Shown here: one piece after another, positions 1 to 10,160 of the stretch
How positions within the stretch are numbered: the first letter of the stretch is position 1
Layout: each line of letters opens with the position of its first letter
Assembly (NCBI GenBank): GCA_019155205.2
Contig: JAHNZQ020000308.1
Coordinates: 491,591-521,038 of the forward strand
Direction: 5' to 3'
DNA length: 29,448 nt
Source: Gracilaria vermiculophylla
Taxonomy: Eukaryota; Rhodophyta; Florideophyceae; Gracilariales; Gracilariaceae
The notes under the pieces: generated by a model
What the model was told of the DNA's origin: nothing
Database searches by the model: none
Seen by the model: the letters and a program-made list of their open reading frames with translations, nothing else
Translations under genes and position numbers: made by a program

Positions 1-3000
1 TCGTGATATTCCGATAGAGCTAATACAGAACACATCATCGGCGTCGTTCAGATTTAGTTTTGCCACTTACCTCACAATCATTCGAAAAGGCGCCGAAGCT
101 CACCTTTCAACAATATCCTCCCCAAAACATTAGACACTATGGTAATAGACCTTATGGTAACGAAAAACACATCGCATAGTTGCACCACCGCTTATATCAC
201 GCTGCCGGTATAGATTTGTTGGACTCCGAAAATGCTATTTTCCACCCATGGATGTAATCAAGAACCTTAAGGGCATGGTAAGCCACCGTCACCTGCCCTT
301 CACTACTAGACGGAGTTCTTCCTTTTTCTCTTCGTAAATGAGCTCAGGTATCGAGCTTACGACTCGAGATGGAGAGTGTGGAAGGTGGAAGCCAGAAACA
401 GTATAGAATACTGTGGTGCTCATACGACTCAGCAAAGTCAGCCAACTTTTGAAGGACAAGCTGCTCACATACTTTATCAAGCACTTGAACTCGATGTCCA
501 CTGATGGAGAGACGAGTAGGTAACTTGGGTCGGATCGTAGACGCCGCCTCATCAACGAACATTCTTCAGTATCTTCGCATTTGACGGCCAAAGGCTGTTA
601 TGGGTAACCAGATCAAAGATTTCAGATCCCATATAAATCCTATTTAGCATTGCCCGAGGGATCTCGCCCATCCGAGATGCCACACCACTCGCAATGCACG
701 CTGCCTTTCGGAGATGATTTGCCGAATAAGTTAAAGCCATTTTTGCCGGATTTATTGCTCGGAAATAAAGTACCAAGGCAAACACCAAAGACTCCTGACG
801 ACCGTGTGTTTTCAAGGACCGCCGCCATCAATCCTCTAGTAGCTACCTAGCTAGCAAGACTCGGCAAAACATTTGAAAGAATTTGGAACTACTAGAAAAA
901 GGATACACGCACTCGCCTTTGCCACTACTCAAAAGTGCAAACCTTTAATCATGTCTCACCACAAACAGAGTTGTCCGTAAATATGCCGTACTTATCTGGC
1001 CTTTCCGTTTAACAAAATAACGAGACAAGCAACGTTCTGTTATGCCATATGACTTTAAAAATGTTTGACAAACAAGAGAATTGCCATGCCCATTTTAGAG
1101 TCGTCCACAAGAATAAAATGTCGTGCTATATTACTTACACAAAGTACTCAAAGTCACCCACGTTTTCCTACTGCAACATATCTCCCGAAGCCGCAGTTTA
1201 CAATATGAAATCCGTTCCAAGGAGCTTAAACACAAAACAAGTTTGACACAGACAGAGAAATCACGCTTATTCAACATCGACGATACCTAGTCATGTTCCA
1301 TACTAATGCCGGCTTAGACTTGGTGGAACGGAACACCGTTTGACAAAAATCCGCAAGCCATCGTTGCACTCAGAAAACAATCGATGTGCAATTCTTTGAA
1401 GATAGCATCGCTGAAGAGTGGTCATCGAAATCTTTTAAATTTGGTTAGATGAAAAGTCTCTGCTTCATAATTTTCCCTTCCACTAATGCAATGACATAAG
1501 CTTTGCTTGGCTTGAAAGAGTGTTACGACATTTTGACACAGAAGAAATGCTAAAACCATCTCCCTACCAATACATGTGAACAGTCCTTTTCTTCAATCTC
1601 AAAGAAAATGATCCTGTGGTATCCCGAATCAGTACTTGGACTACAGAGGGAACGTTGAAAGCCGGCATCGATAAAAGCCTCCCTGAATCAAGTGACAGCG
1701 TGCGTTGTCCGCCTTAATTGACCACATGGATATTGATTTGAAGAGGATAGGGTTTTAGAAACGGGCGATTGTCAGTATTACGAAGCAAGCGACAACGGAA
1801 AATGTCGGGCTTGGGTGTTTAATATGTAAGTGAATTTAAGAAGATGGATTCTCGGAAACTTTGCGTTTCATGTCACAAATTCCATCGTATCTCCTGAAGA
1901 ATAAGCTGCTGAGTTTCGATACAAATACCGGACGCACTCGAGCTCAGTGCCCTTTCGCAATTTCCCTCTCGTCGCCTGCCGCCTAGTGTGCCACAGAGCC
2001 AACCCTCTCGAATGAGTGCTGGGCCCTCTGGTAGTATTAGAATCATGATGATCGGGTGGAATTCGGCGCAGGTCTTACTTGACGGCCTGAGAGGGGGAAG
2101 CTCATCGCGCCAGGCATTGGGTACACAAATGTGTGCGACCGACTTAAAAAGGCTATCATGTAGAAGGGCTTATTCTTCTTCAATCTTTCCCCCCGACTTT
2201 AGCTTTATCAACGGAAACGAAGTTTCAATTCTGCGCGTCCGTAAGTTTTTAGTAAATGCGAATATCAACCTTCGCTTTGCGCAGCCTTACGCGATTATCG
2301 AAACAGGTCTAGAAAGCATGTATTCACAGATGAACTTCTTGCGCTCAGTATGACAGTATCGGATCACAGAATGATGTTTCCATTAAAGCTTTGGTCTCTC
2401 TTACATGAACTGATTCGTCTTTATCCTTGTGCTCCGTTCCTTCCTACTTGTTCATGAGAAAATAATAATCAGCGGGCCAAATCAAGATGTGCGTGAGGGA
2501 AAATACAAAACTGAGCCATATTGCTATGCAACAAAGAAGCATCACAAACACCGACCACCCCGCTGTTCATTTTTTCCGTTCTTGTGCATTGCGTTCAACA
2601 TGAAATGTAAAGGCTGTGGCCCAAATTGCGTCCGTTCGAAATCAAATGCGTCCAAAAGCAGAAAATCTTTTTCGACAAGTGAAGAAAGCTACATAGAATA
2701 TCCCATTCCTTGATGCTATTGCCCACCAGTAAATGGTTTCAGATATTGGTTCATGATAGCGTTCTAGATTGAAAATTAGGATGGGAATTGCGTCTAGAAA
2801 CTACATCAAATATAACCATCAAGTATTGGATCGAGGGTGTTTGACAGCGACCTGAACATCAACCTCAAAGATGGGTTGATACTTGCCTCCATAATTTTGA
2901 GCACATGCGAGATCTGATATTAGTCAATTGCTTCGCCTGTGTAGCGATCATAAAATTTCTCCACAGATTCCCGACTAGTCCCCAGCTAGTGAGGCGATCC

Positions 3001-3072
3001 GCTGGAGCCACAAACACGAAAGACTATTTCATGTTATCCCGATCTCACTAATGCAAGTGGGTTCTAATGGTT
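1..3072. other. Intergenic region without supportable gene
   Basis: About 3 kb of AT-richer, stop-dense DNA. The longest open stretches are about 60-120 codons, several lack an ATG, and none shows a recognisable domain, a repeated motif or a pattern of neighbouring open blocks joined by splice sites. I saw no tRNA-like or rRNA-like stretch and no terminal repeats. It could hold decayed mobile-element sequence or lineage-specific exons, but nothing in it supports a specific call. Confidence 0.5.
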
Positions 3073-4070
3073 TCACAGTCGTGCTCTCTGCAACGTTGGT
3101 GATGTTTGGAGTTCATCTGAGGACACAGTAGCTGTAATGAGCCCATGAGGTTCCGGGGACGGAATGAAAACATCATCCTCGAAGGCTATATTATTCTTCT
3201 CAAAAACTGGAATGTTGCAAGGGAGAAAGTGAAGGTTGGGTAATGAAAATGTTATTGATTCGAGCTCTTGCACATGTTGCACGACAGCGCTGGCCATCTT
3301 GAAAAGTGTCTCCTGAACCCCCTTGCTGTAAACACCAGTTTGAAGTGGACCAAAAAACTGCTCCAGAGCAAGCTTAAGAATGCGTTTGCGTAGCACCATA
3401 AAGTCAATGCACAACAAGGCTGTTGACTTCTTTGAACGATATGACCACTTTGCATCAATTGTTGTGGCTAATATTCTCTCGGTGGTGTCGGGCAGAGTTG
3501 TGAAATTGTCGCGCATGAAATTTTCCCATCCACTCTGAGTAGTTTTCAGTACGCTGAGACTGGGTCATTGGGAGTCGGAGTCAGACATTTCGCATTCACC
3601 GAATGTTGTTGAGTGCTCTGGATGGCGTACCTTCTTAGGCCAGACTGAAGGTTTGTTTCCGTGGCAGTCATTTGCACAACACACACGGGAGTACCGTCCG
3701 CACCAAGGACAAATCCATGGGCGTGGGGAACGGCATCGACCTGGTATCGCCTCCACGGACGTTCCTCGACTGAGATTCGTACACTTTCTAGGTGTGAATA
3801 GAATTGAAGAAAGCGCTTGGCCAGAGCGATTGCAAAAGTTTCAGGACTAGTCATGTGATGACTTTTAGCGAGGACGTAGACGTGATTCTTGCACGTGTCC
3901 GTGGCAATTACGAAGCGATTATCACCATGAGTGAAGGAGGCGTCGGTGCCACCGCTGAGCTCTATTTGTACTGTGAATTCGACAAAATCATGGCGGCCTG
4001 CGGCGCGCGTTACTTTCGCTACCCGAACTCGAGCCTTCCCGTGGGTCGCCGCTTTGAGGCTTGACCGCAT
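3073..4070 (-). CDS. Urate oxidase (uricase), peroxisomal, two exons
   Basis: Urate oxidase oxidises uric acid to 5-hydroxyisourate in peroxisomal purine breakdown. Exon 1 is 4070-3631 and exon 2 is 3553-3073. The intron (3630-3554, 77 nt, GT-AG) restores the family sequence VLKTTQSGW followed by FTTLPD. The product is 306 residues; about 300 is usual. Residues known to be catalytic or ligand-binding in the Aspergillus flavus enzyme are present at nearly the same numbers: Lys12, Thr57-Asp58, Arg173, Val226-Gln227, Asn253 and His255. The C-terminus is Ala-Arg-Leu, a good type 1 peroxisomal targeting signal. I chose the ATG at 4070 because it gives this matched numbering; the frame stays open upstream to 4319 but that part has no uricase similarity. 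The gene is divergent from the bromodomain gene, with 962 bp between. The family call is secure; the exact start is less so. Confidence 0.93.
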
Positions 4071-5032
4071 CGCGACGTTTGGCTGGTGGTGATGCGAAGG
4101 TATACGGGCAGCTCGTTGTATTGGCGTGCAGCGTGTTCGGTCCCCTGAATGCGGAACGAGACAGCTTAGCTCAAAAGTCCTCCGCAAACGGTATACACGC
4201 GGGTCTCTAAAAGGAGCAGGGTCTCGCCACATATCGAGCGCAGCAGCCAATGTGGTGCACCGGTGCACCGCACCACGGTGACCGCCGAAGAGTGTGCTTA
4301 CAGCGAAACGAGAGTCCAAAGCTCCGTGTGGTCAGGGTGCATGATCGATGATTTGCGATCCGCCATCGCCACGTTCAACGGTACCCACGTGTTCGCCGTG
4401 TCACGAAACTTTGAGAAGTCAAGAACTGCACCAGACGCAGCAAGCGTGCTGCTCCTCCTCCTGAGTCTGAACATTGGCGCCTTTTTTTTGGAACATAAAT
4501 CAAATCTCAGATTTGCTGATCCAACAAGACGATGACCTCTTGCAAGGGCAGTCACCACCATACATTGCTCACTAACGCGGAAGGATTCGCGTTTTCTGTG
4601 CGTCCAACAGCTACTATCTTTCGTAGCCTACCCTCACCGCTTGGCCTTTCTTTGCCTTCGTCCCGCACCGTGTGAATGCGATTTGAGACCACGTTTTTTC
4701 TTTGAAGTTAAGTTAAGCCGACGTCCCTCTGCTTTCATTCAGCCCACTCTCTTGTAAGATCTTCTTGTGCTGGCGTCCGTCTTAGCATGTTTGCCTTGCG
4801 CACACCGTACGATTTGCGCTTTGTATTTTCAAGTCAACTCGTAGCTGAATACTGAGCTTAACAACTGTGCAATCAAGGCCCGTATCTATATTTTGGCTCG
4901 TCTTCGAACACATTACTGAGAAAATTCATCTAGCAAACTTGCCACCGAGCCTTTCTTGCTTTCGAACCAACGTCTTCACGGCCGTTTTTTTGTGCCTCTT
5001 CCAGCAAGAAAAGAAAAAGTCAATCGCTTCAA
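4071..5032. promoter_or_regulatory. Divergent intergenic region, uricase / bromodomain gene
   Basis: This 962-bp stretch lies between two genes read outward, so it must hold both 5' untranslated regions and promoters. No clear core element could be assigned. The 80 bp before the bromodomain start are pyrimidine-rich with a T run near 4984-4991. Short open stretches at 4263-4561 exist on both strands but show no family resemblance and are probably chance. Confidence 0.45.
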
Positions 5033-8000
5033 ATGGGTCGCGGTGGAGCCCCAGCCCGTCGAGGACGCGCGGCGAAAGGTGCCAAGTCGCAGCTGGGAAA
5101 GGATAATGTCAAATCCACCGAGGTAGCCAAGCCTGCTCAAGAAGCCAAAGCCACCAAAGGGAAGAAGGCTCCCAAAAACTCCTTAACAGCCGTCCCCCAA
5201 GGGGGGAAAGCTCCTATCTCCAAGACACCAACAACCCTGTCGATACGCACCGTGCCGGCCCGTGCACGACGGAAGCCCTCTAGATACTCAACTGAAGTAA
5301 CGCTTGAAGAACGGGATCGACACCAAAATGAAGAAACTGCTGTAGCCGATGGAATGAATCTTCTGGAGTTGTTCCGTTCTTCTCTACGATTGATTTCCGA
5401 AGAAACCAGTGAGTCGGGCAAGATTGATGCAGCGATGCGCGGTAAAGAAAAGATGCAAGAAGCATTAGCTGGCCACAAGGTCACGGAACGAGATTGGGCA
5501 TCTTTTGATGTCGTTTCGAGCATGTCGGAAGCTTTGGACCTGGATACAGAGCCTTCGTTAGAGTATACCCTGGGCGTACTCGGAGTCACCGAACTACCTG
5601 AATCATTGGAGGAGCGCTCTCGTGCTCTTGGGGCGAAGAAATACAACGAGATGTACCGCAGCTCACTGGCTCGCCGAAGAAAAGAAGAGAGAGAGCGGAA
5701 AACCGAAAAAGCGGAAAAGGCCAAAGTAGAAAGAGAACGAAGGGAAAATCAGAATAAGGAAAAAGAGAAGCCGAAGAAAAAAAGCGATGTCTTGGATGAA
5801 ATGAATCATGATAATATGGATGTGGACACGGAACGAAAAGGTCCAGATAGCAAAGAAATTCAGAGAAGCAATGAAGACATGGTACAAAGTGTCAAAAATG
5901 TGACCATTGATGAAGCGCAAGGGAAAGAATCATCAGAAAAAGTAGATCAAGCAATGCTAGATAGCGAAGGTAGTACAGACAAGAAGTTGAAAGTTCTTGG
6001 TCAGGAAGAAACAGTGAAAGAGAAGAAAGTCGGTGAAGAATCAAAAGGTATGGCAACACAAAAGGAAGTGGAAGTTGCCAAGAACAGTGACAGAGATCAT
6101 GACGCAAACACAAAGCATATACTAAGTGCAGACGAAGCAGTTTCCTCTGAGAAAACCTCAGAATCCTTTTCTACGAAACGCTCCGATCCTCATAGCATCG
6201 TGCAGGCAAATAAGGCATCAGCTGCATCCGGAGGGAATGAAGGAGCTGATGTGAAAACTCAATCACAAGTGCGAAGATCATCCCGCCTTAAAGCTTCGGA
6301 ACCACTGATTGAACAAGAGCATACAGAGGGTGCTACCGAAGCGAAGAACCCAAACAAACAACGGCCAATGAAACCCAAAGACATGATTGAAAGCCATACC
6401 ACTTCAAAGGGTGCAAAACCTTCCCAAGAAACAGACGCGGATCTCCCAAAACCTGAAAACTCCACCGAAGAGGCAGAAAAGACGACATCATATACTGCAA
6501 AGAGCGAGGAAGAGGATCAAACTACCAACATCAACGAAGATGATGCCTCTAAGTCGGAGGAAAGTTCGAAGCCGTTTACGCGGTTACCAAAAAGAAAAGG
6601 TCGCAGTAGATTTGGTGCAAAAGCTCCGCGTGCTAATCCCGCAAAGGAGCAGAGCATCAGTGCCCATCCAGGCGTTGGTATCAAAGCTGTTACAGAAAAG
6701 GTCAAGGATGACCACAAAAACCAAGGACACGATAGCAAAGATGCCGTTGATAAAAGCGTCACACCCTCCGCTGAACCTACCAAGCAACCTATGAACGCAA
6801 AGGCGATTGGCAAGATGTCAGATGGGGAGACGGCATTGGGAGAAGAAGCGGGCGCCATTGAGAACAGAGACGGAGACACTAGAAAGACAGCAGGCGAGCT
6901 ATCTGACGAGAAGAAACTCACAAACAAAAAGGATTTAGAAAAATGTAACACAGAGAACGAGACTGGGGAAGCTCCAAAAAGAGGGAGGGAGAAAGCATTG
7001 CCATTGCTGGGAAGTCGGCTTCTTGCAACCAGCGAAAATTCTCGTGTTCCTGACAAGGTACGGTATGAGAAAGAATCAAGTCAGGGCATTAATACTAACG
7101 AGCAAGATGGCGCTCCGGAGAAAGATAACAAAATTAAATCCAAGGCGGAAGCAGATCAGGTCAAATTGTCCTCCGCAGTTCAAAAAGAGAAGCAGGTAGA
7201 GACTCAGGATTCTGGAGAGAAAAGTGCTATCAAAGCAAACGACTCGCATGGAAATCGCGAGAAGAAGGTAAACAAGAGTAAAAGTGAAGTTCATCATGAT
7301 AGAGCTATCCGCAATCAATCAAGAGATGCCAGTCAAGAGAAGGCAGCCACAAATGAGAAAAGTGAAGCTCCTAAGAACCAACAGAATTCTCCCTCCAAGA
7401 ACACTTCGAAACAAGCTAAAGAGAATATTGTTAAACAAGAAAATCGGTCTGAAAAGAAGCGACCTTTAACAACGAAAGAATTGGAAAAAGAGGCTATGGC
7501 CGCAGTGTTTGGAGATTCAGATTCAGATGAGGAAATGGAGTTGGACCGGGCAAACGTAGACGAACATGCAGGGGACGACAGGAACGAGCGGCGGGACTTG
7601 GGAATATCGAAAGACATGGACTCAAAGCAGGAGAAGTCGGTAAAGGATATGATAGATGAGGACGGTGAAGGTGACATATCTACTCGCCACATCAAAAGCA
7701 AAGGAAAAGGACGTGGACGTCGACGTGTGCATCAAAAGGAGGGCCCGCAGGCTGTCATCTCAAAATCAGAGAGGCGTGTTAGTTCTCGAAGGCATTCAAC
7801 ACGGGAGGACATTGTTATCCCACACTCGAAACACACACGTCTTCGTCGAGAATCGACGAATCTCACAGATGGAAGATTAGTGTTAGATACAAATGATGAG
7901 CATATGCTTCAGTGTGCGGTCGTCTGGCAAAAGGTCCAGACAGAGAAGATTTCAATCCCTTTTCGGGAACCTGTACAAAAGAAAGATGCCCCGGACTACT

Positions 8001-8551
8001 TCGATATCGTGAAGAAGCCAATGGATTTAGCTACGGTGAGGAAGAACATGGAAGGGGGGATCATCAAATCCCCTGTTGACTTTTATGATCAGATGATACA
8101 AATTGTCAAGAACGCCTTCATTTATAATCCGAAGGATTCAGATCTTTGGGAGCTTGCTACAGAATTAGAAGAGCTGATTCGAGATGCTACTCGACCAATC
8201 GTTATAGATTGGTGCAAAGTACACGGTGAAAGCTGTGATTTCTCGGATAGCGATAAAGAAGCTGAAGAGGCGGGAGAAGAGGACATTCACCATGCGGAAC
8301 CCGAAACTGCAGAAGTACAGAAAAGGAAAAAACGCATTGGAAGACCTCCAAAGCCTCGCAAGGAAATAGAGGTGGAGCCCATTACCTCATCTAAGCGAGG
8401 GAGAGGGCGAGGAAGAGGTCGAGCGCGTGGCCGTCGTGGCGGTGGGATTACTCGCACGGCGGTCAACAGAAAGAGAGCAGCAGAGTTCGAGTCTGACTCC
8501 GCAAAACCGAAGAAAAGAAGAGTTGGTCGTCCGCGGAAGGACGGTTCATGA
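5033..8551 (+). CDS. Bromodomain and AT-hook nuclear protein, 1172 aa
   Basis: Bromodomains bind acetyl-lysine on histones; AT-hooks bind the minor groove of AT-rich DNA. This single-exon gene encodes a basic N-terminus (residues 1-85), a probably folded stretch around 85-215, a very long charged Lys/Glu/Ser-rich disordered region (about 215-940) with an acidic Ser-Asp patch near 827, then one bromodomain at about 949-1060. The bromodomain shows the ZA-loop motif DAPDYFDIVKKPMDL and the helix-B motif NAFIYNPKDSD, whose YN carries the acetyl-lysine-contacting asparagine. Downstream are an acidic stretch, an AT-hook (RIGRPPKP, about 1102), an Arg-Gly-rich tract, and a second AT-hook at the C-terminus (RVGRPRK). 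The disordered region has much Lys and Glu with few hydrophobic residues. The ATG at 5033 is the first in frame and starts a basic nuclear-type N-terminus. The subfamily (BRD8/Bdf-like or other chromatin subunit) cannot be settled from one bromodomain. Confidence 0.9.
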   Translation: MGRGGAPARRGRAAKGAKSQLGKDNVKSTEVAKPAQEAKATKGKKAPKNSLTAVPQGGKAPISKTPTTLSIRTVPARARRKPSRYSTEVTLEERDRHQNEETAVADGMNLLELFRSSLRLISEETSESGKIDAAMRGKEKMQEALAGHKVTERDWASFDVVSSMSEALDLDTEPSLEYTLGVLGVTELPESLEERSRALGAKKYNEMYRSSLARRRKEERERKTEKAEKAKVERERRENQNKEKEKPKKKSDVLDEMNHDNMDVDTERKGPDSKEIQRSNEDMVQSVKNVTIDEAQGKESSEKVDQAMLDSEGSTDKKLKVLGQEETVKEKKVGEESKGMATQKEVEVAKNSDRDHDANTKHILSADEAVSSEKTSESFSTKRSDPHSIVQANKASAASGGNEGADVKTQSQVRRSSRLKASEPLIEQEHTEGATEAKNPNKQRPMKPKDMIESHTTSKGAKPSQETDADLPKPENSTEEAEKTTSYTAKSEEEDQTTNINEDDASKSEESSKPFTRLPKRKGRSRFGAKAPRANPAKEQSISAHPGVGIKAVTEKVKDDHKNQGHDSKDAVDKSVTPSAEPTKQPMNAKAIGKMSDGETALGEEAGAIENRDGDTRKTAGELSDEKKLTNKKDLEKCNTENETGEAPKRGREKALPLLGSRLLATSENSRVPDKVRYEKESSQGINTNEQDGAPEKDNKIKSKAEADQVKLSSAVQKEKQVETQDSGEKSAIKANDSHGNREKKVNKSKSEVHHDRAIRNQSRDASQEKAATNEKSEAPKNQQNSPSKNTSKQAKENIVKQENRSEKKRPLTTKELEKEAMAAVFGDSDSDEEMELDRANVDEHAGDDRNERRDLGISKDMDSKQEKSVKDMIDEDGEGDISTRHIKSKGKGRGRRRVHQKEGPQAVISKSERRVSSRRHSTREDIVIPHSKHTRLRRESTNLTDGRLVLDTNDEHMLQCAVVWQKVQTEKISIPFREPVQKKDAPDYFDIVKKPMDLATVRKNMEGGIIKSPVDFYDQMIQIVKNAFIYNPKDSDLWELATELEELIRDATRPIVIDWCKVHGESCDFSDSDKEAEEAGEEDIHHAEPETAEVQKRKKRIGRPPKPRKEIEVEPITSSKRGRGRGRGRARGRRGGGITRTAVNRKRAAEFESDSAKPKKRRVGRPRKDGS

Positions 8552-8936
8552 GTTAATTCCGATGCTCGAAAACACCATGCTTACCGTATTTCGAATGTGG
8601 TCGTCGTGAGTTAGATTTGTTGTAACGGTTGGGCGTGGTTAGGTCACATCGATAGAGAATTACATCTTTATTAGATGAACGGTGCACTGTTTATTGCGAT
8701 TTGTAAACGTTTGCTGTCCACTGATCTGCTGTTTTTGGGTTAGCGAAAACCCTACTCGACCTCAACCTCTCGGGCTTGTCGAACATTGGCCGAGTGCAGT
8801 GGTCTGTTCACTTCGTTGTTCGCCGGTTGTCTTACCAGGCGAACCGCATCCGTGCGGAATATTAAATACGAGCGGACTTCTTCGTCAACTTTGGGCTTCG
8901 TAGACGCTTCCAGCCGTCGTTCAGCGAATAATCATC
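8552..8936. other. Intergenic, bromodomain 3' end to Mpv17 5' end
   Basis: This 385-bp spacer separates two genes in the same direction. It should hold the 3' untranslated region of the first and the promoter of the second. A short open stretch at 8682-8903 has no family resemblance. I see no other element. Confidence 0.4.
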
Positions 8937-9834
8937 ATGAGCATAGCGTTCATTACACCTGTTCTCCCCGTTCAGGCGAAGACGAAGACATGCGCGTCTT
9001 CCAGAGTATCCCCGGCAATGCTCCAATTCCGCACGCCGCGTAATCCGTTCAAGTTTGACGGCGGAAACGGTTCAGGTCGCTTCTCCGGTGGCGGAAATCC
9101 ATTTGGAGGAAACACGGGATCCGGCTTCGGTTCCGGTCGGGGTTCTAACAATCGTCGTGGTCCTAGCGGCGGCGGTGCTGCTGATAATTCTGGAAATATC
9201 TTTACTTCCTTGTGGGCGTCATACAACTCCTCACTGGAAAAGAATCCCATTGTGACTAAGGCATTCACCTCTTTAATAGGTTTCTTCCTTGGCGACTTTC
9301 TTGCGCAGAAGTTCCTTGGCGAAAAAGATGCCGAAATCGACAGGGCCCGCTTGGCCAGAATGGCGAGCTTCGGTTTCCTCATTCATGGCCCCACTGGACA
9401 TTACTTTTACTCTGCTCTAGATAGGGTGATAGTCGGAGCTTCTCCGCTGAAGGTTGCAACGAAGGTTATCGTCGACCAGGTTTTGTGGGCACCCATCTTC
9501 ACAGCGCTGTTCTTCGGATACTTGGGCGTCGCTGAGCGTAAGACAGTGGAACAAATCAAAAACAAAGTGAAGAACGACACCTGGAAAGGAGTGAAGGCAA
9601 GCTGGAAGGTACGTCCACCACATTCAAGAAATACTGATTCTCCGTTCCCTATTCTCCCAAATGTCTCACAATCTAACAAATTATGTTCTCTATTAATACT
9701 TCATACCTGCATAGTTCTGGCCCTTGGCTCATACCATCAATTTCGCATTCATTCCCACTTCTCAAAGGCTGTTGTACATCAACACTTTACAGGTTGGTTA
9801 CAACATGATCCTCAGTCTCTTGGGCAATAAGTAA
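8937..9834 (+). CDS. Mpv17/PMP22 family membrane protein, two exons
   Basis: Mpv17/PMP22 proteins are four-helix membrane proteins of mitochondria, peroxisomes or plastids, thought to act as channels. Exon 1 is 8937-9608 and exon 2 is 9715-9834; the intron (9609-9714, 106 nt, GTACGT...TAG, phase 0) must be removed to reach the family C-terminus. Joined, the protein is 263 residues. It has an N-terminal extension (1-45) with few acidic residues, a Gly/Ser/Asn/Arg-rich linker (about 45-85), then the core starting near LWASYNSSLEKNPIVTKAF. The signature after the splice, FWPLAHTINFAFIP followed by SQRLL and a Leu/Ile-rich final helix, is typical. The extension looks like an organelle presequence plus linker, which suggests plastid or mitochondrial targeting. 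Reading through the intron would give a false C-terminus of similar length. The family call is strong; the location is inferred. Confidence 0.9.
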
Positions 9835-10160
9835 TATACGTCAATCTGGCCGTTCGTACAGCTCGATTTACGGTCTCATCTGTACTTCGCAGTGTTGTTC
9901 CCATATCACAGAACAACATCACCCCCGCTCTATGCTCGTAAATAGTTTTCTCGAATAGTTTCTGTCAACGTTGGCGTCAGCGACGCTCGAATGTGTAACT
10001 CGGTAAGGTGGGCATTTAATCTGATTCACGAAAGCACACCGCCTCCCTCGTAGGGTACTCCCGGCCATTACGGCGAGAACTCACGTCGCATTCAATCGCG
10101 GACAAGTGAGTGAACTTTACATGCAGCTTATGATACCAAATTTATGGAAGCAGGTTACAC
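9835..10160. other. Intergenic between convergent genes
   Basis: 326 bp between the 3' ends of the Mpv17 gene and the TTD14-like gene. It must contain both 3' untranslated regions and polyadenylation sites. No open frame of note or repeat is seen. Confidence 0.4.

Noticed and set aside
3546..4319. Uricase as a broken pseudogene in two frames
   Set aside because: A 77-nt GT-AG intron with matching phase joins the frames and restores the conserved sequence and catalytic residues.
8937..9830. Mpv17 gene as one unspliced 297-codon frame
   Set aside because: The last 70 codons are intron and out-of-frame exon; splicing at 9609-9714 restores the family C-terminus.
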